Shown one piece after another: positions 41,797 to 51,872 of a DNA stretch of 64,000 nt. Positions within the stretch are counted from its first letter, which is position 1. Every line of letters starts with the position of its first letter. Location of the stretch: assembly GCF_964253915.1 (NCBI RefSeq), contig NZ_CAXUSG020000008.1, forward strand, positions 203,061-267,060, read 5' to 3'. Both the position numbers and the translations under genes were made by a program. The stretch comes from Metarhizobium sp964253915 (lineage in GTDB: Bacteria; Pseudomonadota; Alphaproteobacteria; Rhizobiales; Rhizobiaceae). The notes beneath the pieces are model-generated. The model saw nothing but the letters and a program-made list of their open reading frames with translations, was not told where the DNA came from and made no database searches.

Positions 41797-42648
41797 TCAG
41801 GAGCGCGCGCGGATTGCGTCCAGCGTTTGTGCAAAGAAGTCCTTGACCTCGGCGATCAGCTCCCGGTCGTCATGGGCGATACCGGGCACGATGTCGTGGC
41901 GCACGGCGATGCCATGCTTCTCGAAGCTGTGTTTCAGCGCCCGCATTCGGTCGTTGCGGGTGGCGCCGGCCAGATCGGCGCCCGGCATGTACCAGGCGTC
42001 GTCGGGTGTGATGGTGATTTCCCAGGTTTCGAGATCATCGCCGCCGATGACCATCTGCACCGCGACCTTGCGCATTTCCGCAAGGTCGATCGTCTTGCCG
42101 AAGACCTTTTCGAAATCGCGCACGCCGACCCAGAAGTCGTGGTCGAAGTCGAGCAGGGTCACGACGCCGGGCGCGCCGATCGAGGCGGCCAGCAACCGCT
42201 CGGGGTGGAGGTAGAAGAACCGGTGGGTGAAATGGCCGCCGCCGGAGAAGCCATACATCATCACCCGGTCGCCCTCGATGCGGTATTTTTCCTGCATCTC
42301 GGCGATCATATCGAGCATGACGGCATCATAATGCAGGTCGCCTGCTCTCAGCATTTTGTAGGATGAAAGATCACCGGGGAAGCAGATGTTTGCTGGAAAG
42401 AGCGGGCAGAGAACGATCACGCCATTGGCCTCGGCAAAATCGGCGAACGCATCGCGGTAGGCAAGCATGCCGCGCTCGGTACCGTGCACGATCACCGCCA
42501 GAGGATAGGTCTTTTCGCCGTCTTCCTCGTAGTCATCGGGCACATAAGCACAATAGGGGAAGCGCTGATCGAAGCGCGAGGCATAGACCGTCGTATGCCC
42601 GAAATCGTAATAGGAAAGTTTTTTACCGTGACCGCTGACGTTACGCAT
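41797..42648 (-). CDS. Alpha/beta hydrolase, copy 2
   Basis: 283 residues. Clear paralogue of the 37256 protein: YDFGHTTVYASRF / YYDRGRTPYFASR, MYGFSGGGHFTHRF with the nucleophile Ser, HDFWVGVRDFEKVFGK and VPGIAHDDREL with the His. An AGGAGGGAG site lies before the ATG. Transcribed with the binding protein. The pair suggests two steps or two related substrates. Confidence 0.85.
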   Translation of the reverse strand: MRNVSGHGKKLSYYDFGHTTVYASRFDQRFPYCAYVPDDYEEDGEKTYPLAVIVHGTERGMLAYRDAFADFAEANGVIVLCPLFPANICFPGDLSSYKMLRAGDLHYDAVMLDMIAEMQEKYRIEGDRVMMYGFSGGGHFTHRFFYLHPERLLAASIGAPGVVTLLDFDHDFWVGVRDFEKVFGKTIDLAEMRKVAVQMVIGGDDLETWEITITPDDAWYMPGADLAGATRNDRMRALKHSFEKHGIAVRHDIVPGIAHDDRELIAEVKDFFAQTLDAIRARS

Positions 42649-42840
42649 GCAACTGGCTCCCTCCTGATGAAGGGGACTATTTCATAATTTTGTGTGCATG
42701 AAAAGCGTTTTTAGGAGAATTGAAAACAACCGGATCGATGACGATAATCCCACTGCCGGCTGAATGGAGGCAACGGAAAGCGGACGCGCCGGACGGCATG
42801 TTCGTCCGGGCGGCACGTTCGGTTCTTTCTGGAGGAAGGG

Positions 42841-44433
42841 TCAGTCCTGCAACTGCCGTGCGGGAAGCGTCATGCGGATGATCAGGCCGGTGGTCTGCCA
42901 ATCGCGCTCGATGGTGGCATTCATGCCGCGTTTCAGCGTTTCTTCGAGACGGCTTCCGAAGCCACCGACATTTTCGGCGGGACGGGCCGGAGGGCCGTCG
43001 GCCTCGACCCATTTCAGTCGCAGTTCGTCCTGTTCCAACTGACAATCGACCTGCAACTTGCCGTTCGGTGTCGATAGCGATCCGTATTTCGCCGCGTTGG
43101 TCATGAATTCATGCAGCAGCAATGCAAGGTTGGTCACCTTTCCTGTGCCGATGCGCATATCGGTGCCGGCAAGGCAGACACGATCGCGGTTTGTATTCTG
43201 ATAGGGTGCAACAAGGGCGTTCAGCAGGGTGAAGATCGTCGTGCCGGCTTCGAGAAGCGTGCCATCGGGTTGCATCGGCGGCAGGGTCATTTCGTGCGCG
43301 CGGGCCAGCGCGGTAAGGCGTTCCTTCAGGGATCGTGCAAGATCGGTTGGCGTTTCGGCACTGCGGGCCGCAAGCGAAACCAGCCCTCCAGTCAGGGCAA
43401 ACAGGTTCTTGATGCGATGGTTCATTTCCCGCAGCAGCAGCCCCTGGCGTTCCGCCGCCCGCTTTCGCTCGGTGATATTGCGTGCCACCTTCGATGCGCC
43501 GATGATGGTTCCGTCGTCGCCGCGGATCGGGGAAATGGCCAGCGAAATGTCGATCAGGGTGCCGTCCTTGCGCAGGCGCACCGTTTCGAAATGCAGGACG
43601 TGTTCCCCCTGGCCGACCCGTGCCAGAATGGATTTTTCCTCGTCCATCTTGTTTTCGGGGATGAGAATGGTGATCGGTTTGCCGATCGCCTCCGCGGGCT
43701 TGTAGCCGAAAATATGCTCGGCGCCCTGGTTCCAGCTGGTGATCGTTCCCGCCAGCGTCTTGCTGATGATGGCGTCTTCCGACGATTCGACGATGGCGGC
43801 GAGCAGGGCAGAAGACTCGTGTGCCTTGCGCCGGAATTCGGCCTCCGCCTGCGATGCGCGGAGCAGCCGGGCATTGTCGATGGCGATTGCCGCGTGCGAG
43901 GCGACGGCCTGCACCAGTTCCTCATGTTCGTCGGAGAACATGCCGGGCAGGTCGTGGCCGAACAGCAGGCCGCCATGGACTTCGCCGGTGCGCGAAATCA
44001 CCGGAACGGCGAGGTAACTGACAACGGGGAGATGGCCCGTCGGCATGCCCTGCAGCGGCTCGTTCTTCGCATAACGGGGATCCTGGCGGATATCGTCGGA
44101 CCGAACGACGCCGGTACCGTCGAAGGTCGGGGCAAAGACCGCCGTCTTGCGCGGCAGGCCAAACCGCTCGAACGCCGATCTCGGTGCGCCGGAAAGCGTG
44201 TAGAGGCTGAAATGAGGCCCTTCGACGCCGGGGATGTTGTAGAAGAAGGCACCATATTTCGCACCGGTCAGTTCCGTCGCGCCATCGGTCACCACCTGCA
44301 CGATGCGATCGAGATCCAGATCGCTGGAGATGGCCTTGGTGATGGCATAGAGCGTGCGCAGAAGCCGGACGTCCAGCCGGGATGCAACCGATTCGGGCTG
44401 CCGATCCATGCCGGGCGGTACCGTTTCATCCAT
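42841..44433 (-). CDS. GAF-PAS-HWE/HisKA_2 sensor histidine kinase
   Basis: 530 residues from the ATG at 44433 (AAAGGAG upstream). GAF about 25-185 (LDRIVQVVTDGATELTGAKYG). PAS about 215-330 (AIVESSEDAIISKTLAG). HWE kinase from about 340, phospho-box REMNHRIKNLFALTGGLV, then HEFMTNAAKYGSLS and the final ATP-binding part. No membrane segments. No cognate regulator is adjacent; PhyR or another orphan regulator may be its target. Confidence 0.87.
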   Translation of the reverse strand: MDETVPPGMDRQPESVASRLDVRLLRTLYAITKAISSDLDLDRIVQVVTDGATELTGAKYGAFFYNIPGVEGPHFSLYTLSGAPRSAFERFGLPRKTAVFAPTFDGTGVVRSDDIRQDPRYAKNEPLQGMPTGHLPVVSYLAVPVISRTGEVHGGLLFGHDLPGMFSDEHEELVQAVASHAAIAIDNARLLRASQAEAEFRRKAHESSALLAAIVESSEDAIISKTLAGTITSWNQGAEHIFGYKPAEAIGKPITILIPENKMDEEKSILARVGQGEHVLHFETVRLRKDGTLIDISLAISPIRGDDGTIIGASKVARNITERKRAAERQGLLLREMNHRIKNLFALTGGLVSLAARSAETPTDLARSLKERLTALARAHEMTLPPMQPDGTLLEAGTTIFTLLNALVAPYQNTNRDRVCLAGTDMRIGTGKVTNLALLLHEFMTNAAKYGSLSTPNGKLQVDCQLEQDELRLKWVEADGPPARPAENVGGFGSRLEETLKRGMNATIERDWQTTGLIIRMTLPARQLQD

Positions 44434-44570
44434 CCCACAAAGCTCCTTTGGCTCGGAGCGCGGAAGCATCCGCCGGCTCTTACAGATCAATACCTTAATC
44501 CGCTCCCCGGTCCGGGTCAAATTGACGCTTGTTCGTTTCCCGGCCGGTCGGTGTCCGCCCCGCCGAAACG

Positions 44571-44594
44571 AAAAAAGCGGGACCAGAGCCCCGC
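44571..44594 (-). terminator. Rho-independent terminator of the sugar oxidation operon
   Basis: Leftward transcript: GCGGG (44594-44590), loop of eight, CCCGC (44581-44577), then T6 (44576-44571). It lies 33 bases past the dehydratase stop. Confidence 0.75.
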
Positions 44595-44626
44595 CTTTCA
44601 TCGATGCGTTGTGACGCGATATGCGT

Positions 44627-46366
44627 TTAGTGGCTGTCCTTGCCGACAGCGTTGCCGCGACATCCCTTGAGGAAGCCGAGGTCGGCGCCGGTGTCGGCCC
44701 CTTGCACCTGCTGCTGGTGCAGCCAGGCATAACCGGAGGCCGGCAGTTCGTGGTTCGGCTGCCATTCGGCAAGCCGCGCCGCCAGCTCTTCCTCGGAAAT
44801 ATCGAGGTGAAGGCGGCGATTGGGCACGTCGAGTTCGATCATGTCGCCGTCCTTGACGACGGCGAGCGGGCCGCCGACCGCCGCTTCCGGCGAGGTGTGC
44901 AGCACGACGGTGCCATAGGCCGTGCCGGACATGCGGGCGTCGGAAATGCGCACCATGTCGGTGATACCCTTCTTCAGCACCTTCGGCGGCAGGCCCATGT
45001 TGCCGACTTCGGCCATGCCCGGATAACCCTTCGGGCCACAGTTCTTCAGGACCATGACGCAGGTCTCGTCGATGTCGAGATTGTCGTCGTTGATCTTGGC
45101 CTTGTAGTCGTCGATGTCTTCGAACACGACCGCACGGCCACGATGGACCAGCAGATGAGGGGAGGCGGCCGACGGCTTGAGCACCGCGCCCTTGGGCGCC
45201 AGGTTGCCGCGCAGAACGACGATGCCGCCCGATTGCGTCAGCGCCTTCTCGGCCGGCAGGATGACGTCCTCGTTCCAGTTGACGACGTCCTTGACCTCGT
45301 TCCACATGGTCTCGCCGGAAACGGTCATCGCATCCTTGTGCAGCAGGCCGGCCTCACCCAGACGCTTCAGCACGACGGGCAGGCCGCCGGCATAGAAGAA
45401 CTCTTCCATCAGGTATTTGCCCGACGGCATCAGGTTGACGATGGTCGGCACGTCGCGGCCACAGCGGTCCCAGTCGTCGAGCGTCAGGTCGATGCCGACG
45501 CGGCCGGCGATGGCGAGCAGGTGGATCACGGCGTTGGTCGAGCCGCCGATGGCCGCATTGGTGCGGATGGCGTTCTCGAAGGCCTGCTTGGTCATGATGT
45601 CGGACGGCGTCAGGTCGTCCTTGACCATCTGCACGATCCGGCGGCCGGTGAGCTGAGCCATGACCTTGCGGCGGGAATCAACGCCGGGGATGGCGGCGTT
45701 GCCGGAGAGTGCCATGCCGAGCGCTTCGGCCATCGACGCCATGGTCGAGGCGGTGCCCATGGTGTTGCAGGTGCCCGAAGAACGGCTCATCGAGGCTTCT
45801 GCCTCGAGGAACTCGGCCTGCGTCATCTCGCCGGCCTTGACCATTTCGGAGAATTTCCAGAGGTGCGTGCCGGAGCCGACGCGCTCACCGCGGAAATAAC
45901 CGTTGAGCATCGGACCGCCGGTGACGACGATCGAGGGCAGGTCGACCGAGGCCGCACCCATCAGCAGCGACGGCGTGGTCTTGTCGCAGCCGACCAGCAG
46001 CACGCAGCCGTCCATCGGCTGGCCGCGGATCGCTTCCTCGACCGCCAGAGCGGCGAGGTTGCGATACATCATTGCCGTTGGGCGGAACGTGTTTTCGGAG
46101 GCCGAGAACACCGGCACCTCGAGCGGGAAACCGCCGGCTTCCCAGACGCCCGCCTTCACCTTTTCGGCGAGTTCGCGCAGATGGCCGTTGCACGGGGTCA
46201 TGTCCGACCAGGTGTTGAGGATGCCGATGACCGGGCGCCCGTCGAACAGGTCGTGCGGATAACCCTGGTTTTTCATCCAGCCGCGATGATAGATCACGTC
46301 ACGGCTGGTGCCGCCATACCATTCCTGCGACCGCAGCTTGCGGGGCCATTCTGCTTTCTTCTTCAT
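44627..46366 (-). CDS. araD: L-arabinonate dehydratase (IlvD/Edd family)
   Basis: 579 residues. Fe-S ligands lie in DMTPCNGHL, LVGCDKTTP and GTCNTMGTAS; the last motif and the length fit the [2Fe-2S] sugar-acid dehydratases such as the Rhizobium leguminosarum L-arabinonate dehydratase. It converts L-arabinonate (or fuconate/galactonate-like acids) to the 2-keto-3-deoxy acid. The alternatives differ only in substrate; the next genes favour the arabinose pathway. Confidence 0.88.
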   Translation of the reverse strand: MKKKAEWPRKLRSQEWYGGTSRDVIYHRGWMKNQGYPHDLFDGRPVIGILNTWSDMTPCNGHLRELAEKVKAGVWEAGGFPLEVPVFSASENTFRPTAMMYRNLAALAVEEAIRGQPMDGCVLLVGCDKTTPSLLMGAASVDLPSIVVTGGPMLNGYFRGERVGSGTHLWKFSEMVKAGEMTQAEFLEAEASMSRSSGTCNTMGTASTMASMAEALGMALSGNAAIPGVDSRRKVMAQLTGRRIVQMVKDDLTPSDIMTKQAFENAIRTNAAIGGSTNAVIHLLAIAGRVGIDLTLDDWDRCGRDVPTIVNLMPSGKYLMEEFFYAGGLPVVLKRLGEAGLLHKDAMTVSGETMWNEVKDVVNWNEDVILPAEKALTQSGGIVVLRGNLAPKGAVLKPSAASPHLLVHRGRAVVFEDIDDYKAKINDDNLDIDETCVMVLKNCGPKGYPGMAEVGNMGLPPKVLKKGITDMVRISDARMSGTAYGTVVLHTSPEAAVGGPLAVVKDGDMIELDVPNRRLHLDISEEELAARLAEWQPNHELPASGYAWLHQQQVQGADTGADLGFLKGCRGNAVGKDSH

Positions 46367-46425
46367 TCTCTTACCCTCGTTGATGCCGAGCCGTCTGTCG
46401 ATGGCGGCCCGGATCGTCGGAAATG

Positions 46426-47859
46426 TCAGGCCAGCGTGTAAGCGGTCTTGACGGTTGTAAAGAACTCGCTCGCATACTTGCCCTGCTCGCGCGGACCGAA
46501 GGAGGAGCCCTTGCGGCCGCCGAACGGCACATGGAAATCGACGCCGGCAGTCGGCAGGTTGACCATCACCATGCCGGCTTCCGAATTGCGCTTGAAATGC
46601 GTCGCATGCTTGAGGCTCGTCGTGGCGATGCCGGCCGACAGGCCGAACGGCGTGTCGTTGGCGACGGCAAGCGCCTCGTCGTAATCCTTGACGCGGATCA
46701 CGGCGGCGACCGGGCCGAAAATCTCTTCACGCGAAATGCGCATGCTGTTGGTCGCTTCGGTGAACAGTGTCGGCTGCAGATAGAAGCCGGGCGTCTCGTT
46801 CTTCACCAATTCGCCGCCGAAGGCGAGTTTTGCGCCTTCCGACTTGCCGATCTCGATGTAATCCGTGTCGGTCTTCAGCTGCTTTTCGTCGACCACCGGG
46901 CCGATATGCGTGCCGGCCTTCAGGGCGTTGTCGACGGTCAGCGTCTTCAGCTTTTCGGTGAGTGCTGCGACGAACTTGTCGTGGATGCCTTCGGTGACGA
47001 TCAGGCGCGATGATGCCGTGCAGCGCTGGCCGGTGGAGAAGAAGCCGGAGTTGGCGGCCGCTTCGACGGCGACGGTGAGGTCGGCATCGTCGAGCACGAT
47101 CATCGGGTTCTTGCCGCCCATTTCCAGCTGGAACTTGCGGTTATGCTCGATGGAGGCAAGTGCGACACGCTTGCCGGTGCCGGTGGAGCCGGTGAAGGTG
47201 ATGCCGGCGAGATCCGGGCTGTCGAGCATGGCCTGGCCGACGACGGAGCCCTTGCCCATGACGAGGTTGAGCACGCCCTTGGGCAGACCGGCGCGGTGGA
47301 GGATGTCGACGATGGCCCAGGCGCAACCCGGGACGAGGTCGGCGGGCTTGAAGACGATGGTGTTGCCATAGGCAAGCGCCGGGGCGATCTTCCAGGCGGG
47401 GATGGCGATCGGGAAGTTCCACGGCGTAATGATGCCGATGACACCGAGCGGCTCGCGGGTGATCTCGACGCCGATGTTGGGACGCACGGAGGGCAGCACC
47501 TCGCCGGCAAGGCGCAGGCATTCACCGGCGAAGAAATCGAAGATCTGGCCGGCGCGGATGGTTTCGCCGATGGCTTCGGGCAGGGTCTTGCCTTCTTCGC
47601 GGGCGAGCAGGCGGCCCAACTCTTCCTTGCGGGCGATGATCTCGTCGGAGGCCTTCTTCAGGATCGCATGGCGCTCCAGAATGCCGGAACGCGACCAGGC
47701 CGGGAAGGCGGCCTTGGCGGCGGCAATCGCAGACGCGACGTCGGCGGCGCTACCGCTGGCGTACTGGCCGACGATGTCGTTTGTATCGGACGGGTTGATG
47801 TTGGCGGTGGCGTTTGTGCCGATCCATTCGCCGGCGATCAGGTTCTGATAGATGGTCAT
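46426..47859 (-). CDS. 2-oxoglutaric semialdehyde dehydrogenase (aldehyde dehydrogenase family)
   Basis: 477 residues. Active-site Glu in LEMGGKNPM and Cys in FFSTGQRCTASSRL; NAD-binding ITPWNFPIAIPAWK and FTGSTGTGKRV. In non-phosphorylative pentose pathways this enzyme oxidises alpha-ketoglutaric semialdehyde to 2-oxoglutarate. Next to the dehydratase on the same strand, which supports that role. Confidence 0.88.
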   Translation of the reverse strand: MTIYQNLIAGEWIGTNATANINPSDTNDIVGQYASGSAADVASAIAAAKAAFPAWSRSGILERHAILKKASDEIIARKEELGRLLAREEGKTLPEAIGETIRAGQIFDFFAGECLRLAGEVLPSVRPNIGVEITREPLGVIGIITPWNFPIAIPAWKIAPALAYGNTIVFKPADLVPGCAWAIVDILHRAGLPKGVLNLVMGKGSVVGQAMLDSPDLAGITFTGSTGTGKRVALASIEHNRKFQLEMGGKNPMIVLDDADLTVAVEAAANSGFFSTGQRCTASSRLIVTEGIHDKFVAALTEKLKTLTVDNALKAGTHIGPVVDEKQLKTDTDYIEIGKSEGAKLAFGGELVKNETPGFYLQPTLFTEATNSMRISREEIFGPVAAVIRVKDYDEALAVANDTPFGLSAGIATTSLKHATHFKRNSEAGMVMVNLPTAGVDFHVPFGGRKGSSFGPREQGKYASEFFTTVKTAYTLA

Positions 47860-47935
47860 GGCTCCGGGAGCCTCCTTTTCGGATAGGGGGAAGAGGTCCG
47901 CCGCCTTGGGAGGATACGGCGGACCTTTCGGTGAA

Positions 47936-48931
47936 CTAGAGCTGCCGCACCACGATCTCTTCCTCGGCGGCGACCGCCAGGGGATTGCGCAGCGGCAAGC
48001 CGAATTCGCTCACCTCGATTTCGAAGACATCGCCCGTCTGGGGCTTGATGCCATCGGCGAAAGACAGGGTGGCCGTACCGAACATATGGACGTGGATATC
48101 GCCCGGTGCGCGGAACAGGCCGTACTTGAAGTGGTGGTATTCCAGGTTGGCGAAGGTGTGCGACATGTTCGCTTCGCCCGACAGGAACGGCTTTTCGAAA
48201 ATCACCTCAGCGCCGCGCTTGATGCGCGACAGGCCGCGGATATCGTCCGGAGCCGCGCCTATGCGGATTTCGGGGCCGAAGCTTGCCATGCGCAGCTTGG
48301 AATGGGCGAGGTAGAGGTAGTTGATGCGCTCGGTGACGTGATCGGAGAACTCGTTGGAGAGCGCAAAACCGATGCGGAACGGCGTGCCGTCGTCGGCGAT
48401 CACATAAATGCCGGCCATTTCCGGCTCCTCGCCGCCGTCCAGCGCGAAGGAGGGGGAGATCAGGTCGGCGCCTGGGGCAGCGGCCTGGGTGCCGTTGCCC
48501 TTGTAGAACCATTCCGGCTGCACGCCTTTTTCGCCGGCCTTCGGCTTGCCGTTCTCGATGCCCATCTTGAACATCTTCATCGAGTCGGTCAGCGTTTCTT
48601 CTGCCGCCTCGGTGGCCTTCTTATGCATGGAATCGCGGGTTGCTGCCGAGCCGAGGTGGGTCAAGCCGGTGCCGGTCAGGTGCAGGTGCGCCGGATCGGG
48701 ATGGGTGATCGGCGGCAGGAACCGACCTTCGGCATAGGCTTTTTCGAGATCGACGGTTTCACCGAGACCCTTGGCGGCGATCACGTCCGCCAGGCTCTTG
48801 CCGGCATTGGCCGCTTCCATGGCCAGCGCGTAGACGCTGCCGGCGCCGATGACGGCCTTCGCTTCGCCACCGACTTCACGCACGGCGACGACGATGGTGC
48901 CGTCCGTGCCCTTGACCTGAGAAATCAACAT
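47936..48931 (-). CDS. gguC: AraD1/GguC family protein (FAH-like, likely 2-keto-3-deoxy-L-arabonate dehydratase)
   Basis: 331 residues of the fumarylacetoacetate-hydrolase superfamily: PPITHPDPAHLHLTGTGLTH, KPKAGEKGVQPEWFYKGNGT, ALSNEFSDHVTERINYLYLA. This is the GguC protein of the Agrobacterium chvE-gguABC operon, also named AraD1. It removes water from 2-keto-3-deoxy-pentonate in the step between dehydratase and semialdehyde dehydrogenase. 76 bases before the KGSA dehydrogenase gene. Confidence 0.88.
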   Translation of the reverse strand: MLISQVKGTDGTIVVAVREVGGEAKAVIGAGSVYALAMEAANAGKSLADVIAAKGLGETVDLEKAYAEGRFLPPITHPDPAHLHLTGTGLTHLGSAATRDSMHKKATEAAEETLTDSMKMFKMGIENGKPKAGEKGVQPEWFYKGNGTQAAAPGADLISPSFALDGGEEPEMAGIYVIADDGTPFRIGFALSNEFSDHVTERINYLYLAHSKLRMASFGPEIRIGAAPDDIRGLSRIKRGAEVIFEKPFLSGEANMSHTFANLEYHHFKYGLFRAPGDIHVHMFGTATLSFADGIKPQTGDVFEIEVSEFGLPLRNPLAVAAEEEIVVRQL

Positions 48932-49031
48932 GCGTTCGTTCCTTTTCCGGGTCGAGAGGAGTCAAAGGGATCCCGTTCCGCCCGAAGGCGGCCAACTCCA
49001 CACTCTTGCTATTTGGGGCTGGCCGTTCGGC

Positions 49032-50237
49032 TCAGCCCTTGTTCTTGTTGTAGACGTCGAAGAAGACGGCTGCGAGCAGCACCAGGCCCTTGACGAGCTG
49101 CTGGTAATCGATGCCGAGGCCCATGATCGACATGCCGTTGTTCATCACGCCCATGATGAAGGCGCCGATGACCGCACCGGTGATCTTGCCGACGCCGCCG
49201 GAAGCCGAAGCGCCGCCGATGAAGCACGCCGCGATGACGTCCAGTTCGAAGCCGACACCGGCCTTGGGAGTGGCCGAATTCAGGCGGGCGGCGATGATCA
49301 TGCCGGCGAGGGCAGCGAGCACGCCCATGTTGACGAAGGCGTAGAAGGTCAGCCGCTCGGTATTGATGCCCGAAAGCTTGGTTGCCTTTTCATTGCCGCC
49401 GAGCGCGTAGATGCGACGGCCGATGGTCGAGCGGTTGGTGATGAAGGTGTAGAGCGCGATGAGGAGCGCCATGACGACCAGCACGTTCGGGAAACCGCGA
49501 TAGGTCGACAGCTGGAAGCCGATGAAGATCGCGACGGCGCCGATGATGGCCATCTGCAGGGCGAAGAACACCATCGGCTCGTTTTCCGAACCGTGCAGCT
49601 CGTTGGTGCGGCGCTTCTTCAGGCCGAAATAGACGGCGGCAATGACCAGGGCGACGACGACAACGAGGGCGAAGAAGTTGGTGACGACGGTCGGCGCCGG
49701 GTTGGCGAAAGACAGGAGGTCCGGAACGAAACCGGTCGACAGCAGCTGGAAGTCCTTCGGGAAGGGGCCGATCGGGCGGTTCTGCAGCACGAGATAGGTC
49801 AGGCCGCGGAAGACAAGCATGCCGGCCAGCGTCACGATGAAGGACGGGATCTTCTGGTAGGCGACCCAATAACCCTGCATCGCACCGGCAACGCCGCCGA
49901 GGATCAGGCAGATCGGTACGACGATAGAGAAATGCAGGCCCCATTTCACCAGCATGATCGCCGACAGGCCGCCAATGAAGGCGACGATGGAGCCGACCGA
50001 CAGGTCGATATGTCCGGCGACGATGATCAGCAGCATGCCCAGCGCCATGATGACGATGAACGAGTTCTGCAGCACGAGGTTGGTGATGTTGACCGGCCGG
50101 AACAGCACGCCCTGGGTGATGACCTGGAAGAACACCATGATCACCACGAGCGCGACCAGAAGGCCGTACTCGCGGATGTTGTTTCGAAGGTAGCTTCCGA
50201 TCGAAGCGGTGTTTGAAGCGCTGGTTTCGCCGGACAT
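49032..50237 (-). CDS. gguB: Multiple-sugar ABC transporter permease GguB
   Basis: 401 residues with about ten membrane segments. BPD_transp_2 family motifs: GHIDLSVGSIVAFIGG, NRSTIGRRIYALGGNEKATKLSGI, CFIGGASASGGVGKITGAV. The ATG overlaps the gguA stop by one base (TAATG). With GguA and ChvE it imports sugars such as galactose, arabinose and glucose. Confidence 0.94.
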   Translation of the reverse strand: MSGETSASNTASIGSYLRNNIREYGLLVALVVIMVFFQVITQGVLFRPVNITNLVLQNSFIVIMALGMLLIIVAGHIDLSVGSIVAFIGGLSAIMLVKWGLHFSIVVPICLILGGVAGAMQGYWVAYQKIPSFIVTLAGMLVFRGLTYLVLQNRPIGPFPKDFQLLSTGFVPDLLSFANPAPTVVTNFFALVVVVALVIAAVYFGLKKRRTNELHGSENEPMVFFALQMAIIGAVAIFIGFQLSTYRGFPNVLVVMALLIALYTFITNRSTIGRRIYALGGNEKATKLSGINTERLTFYAFVNMGVLAALAGMIIAARLNSATPKAGVGFELDVIAACFIGGASASGGVGKITGAVIGAFIMGVMNNGMSIMGLGIDYQQLVKGLVLLAAVFFDVYNKNKG

Positions 50238-51772
50238 TAGTTTTTCTCCCCAGAGCGCATGATGGCGCGCATAATCGATTCCTGGCTTGCCTCTTCCTTG
50301 GGAAGCTCGGCAACGATGCGCCCTTCGTTCATGACGTAGATGCGGTCACAGGTTCCCAGGAGCTCGGGCATTTCCGACGAAATCATCAGGATGCCTTTGC
50401 CTTCTGCGGCAAGCTGGTTGATGATGGAATAAATCTCGAATTTGGCACCCACGTCGATACCGCGCGTGGGCTCATCGAGGATGAGTATTTCCGGATTGGT
50501 GAACAGCCATTTCGACAGGACAACCTTCTGCTGGTTGCCGCCGGAAAGGTTCACTGCTTCCTGATAGATGGAGTGCGAGCGAATGCGCAGGCGCGAACGG
50601 TAGTCCGTCGCGACCTGGGCTTCGCGCCGCGTGTCGATGACGCCGTTGCTGGCCACCGCCGAAAGATTGGCAAGCGAGGTGTTGTGCATGATGTTGTTGA
50701 TCAGCACGAGACCCAGATGCTTGCGGTCTTCGGTGACGTATGCAAGGCCGGCATCGATCGCCTTCGGGATGGTGGTGACGTCGACGGGCTTGCCGTGCAT
50801 CGACACTTCGCCGGTGATCTTGTGGCCCCAGGAGCGGCCGAAGATGCTCATGGCGGTTTCGGTGCGGCCGGCGCCCATCAGGCCGGCGATGCCGACGACT
50901 TCGCCGGCGCGGACGTTGAAATTGATGTCGTGCAGGAACTGCCGGTCGCGGTGCTGATGGTGGAAGACGTTCCAGTTCTTCACTTCGAGCAGCACGTTAC
51001 CGATTTTTGGCTCGCGCGGTGGATACCGGTCTTCCATGTCGCGACCGACCATGCCCTTGATGATCCGGTCTTCGCTGATGTCTTCCTTGTGACAGTCCAG
51101 CGTTTCGACGGTGCCGCCATCGCGCAGGATGGTGATCTTGTCGGCGACCTTCTTGATCTCGTTGAGCTTGTGCGAAATGATGATCGACGTCAGGCCCTGG
51201 TTGCGGAATTCCATGAGCAGCTGCAGGAGCGCGTCGGAATCCGTTTCGTTCAGCGAGGCGGTCGGTTCGTCGAGGATCAGCAGGCGTACCTTCTTCGACA
51301 GTGCCTTGGCGATTTCGACCAGCTGCTGCTTGCCGACGCCGATATCGGTGATCAGGGTCGAAGGGGCTTCCTTCAGGCCGACCTTGGCCAGCAATTCGCG
51401 GGTGCGGGAAAAGGTTTCAGGCCAATCGATGACGCCCTTGGCGGCGATCTCGTTGCCGAGGAAGATGTTTTCGGCGATCGACAGCAACGGCACCAGAGCC
51501 AGTTCCTGGTGGATGATGATGATGCCGAGATGTTCGCTATCGGAAATGGTGGAGAAAGCGCGGACTTGTCCATCGTAATGGATCTCGCCCTCGTAGGATC
51601 CGGCGGGATAGACGCCGCTGAGGACCTTCATCAATGTCGACTTGCCGGCGCCATTTTCGCCGACGAGCGCATGGATCTCTCCTTCGCGGACCTTGAAGTT
51701 GACGTTGTCGAGCGCCTTCACGCCCGGAAACGTCTTGGTAATATTCCGCATTTCGAGAATGATGTTTTCCAT
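50237..51772 (-). CDS. gguA: Multiple-sugar ABC transporter ATPase GguA
   Basis: 511 residues from MENIILEMRNITKTFPGVKA at 51772. Two ABC domains: the first has Walker A GENGAGKST; the second uses GIAGLMGAGRTE (non-canonical Walker A, usual for sugar ATPases) and LSGGNQQKV. It fits MglA/XylG/GguA. Follows chvE after a 116-base gap with a stem-loop. Confidence 0.94.
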   Translation of the reverse strand: MENIILEMRNITKTFPGVKALDNVNFKVREGEIHALVGENGAGKSTLMKVLSGVYPAGSYEGEIHYDGQVRAFSTISDSEHLGIIIIHQELALVPLLSIAENIFLGNEIAAKGVIDWPETFSRTRELLAKVGLKEAPSTLITDIGVGKQQLVEIAKALSKKVRLLILDEPTASLNETDSDALLQLLMEFRNQGLTSIIISHKLNEIKKVADKITILRDGGTVETLDCHKEDISEDRIIKGMVGRDMEDRYPPREPKIGNVLLEVKNWNVFHHQHRDRQFLHDINFNVRAGEVVGIAGLMGAGRTETAMSIFGRSWGHKITGEVSMHGKPVDVTTIPKAIDAGLAYVTEDRKHLGLVLINNIMHNTSLANLSAVASNGVIDTRREAQVATDYRSRLRIRSHSIYQEAVNLSGGNQQKVVLSKWLFTNPEILILDEPTRGIDVGAKFEIYSIINQLAAEGKGILMISSEMPELLGTCDRIYVMNEGRIVAELPKEEASQESIMRAIMRSGEKN

Positions 51773-51844
51773 GTCAGTCACATTCCAGGGCGGCCGCACC
51801 GTGAGCGCGGGGCCAGCCGGCAATAAAATACCTCTATATCGTAC

Positions 51845-51872
51845 GGGGATCCGCGATGAAACGCGGACCCCC
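51845..51872 (-). other. Intercistronic stem-loop between chvE and gguA
   Basis: GGGGATCCGCG (51845-51855) pairs with CGCGGACCCCC (51862-51872) with one mismatch and a six-base loop, just after the chvE stop. Such structures often raise expression of a binding protein over its transporter by stabilising the upstream mRNA or partly stopping transcription. Confidence 0.5.

Noticed and set aside
40354..42366. 670-codon rightward ORF
   Set aside because: Antisense to the substrate-binding protein and hydrolase, which are clear genes.
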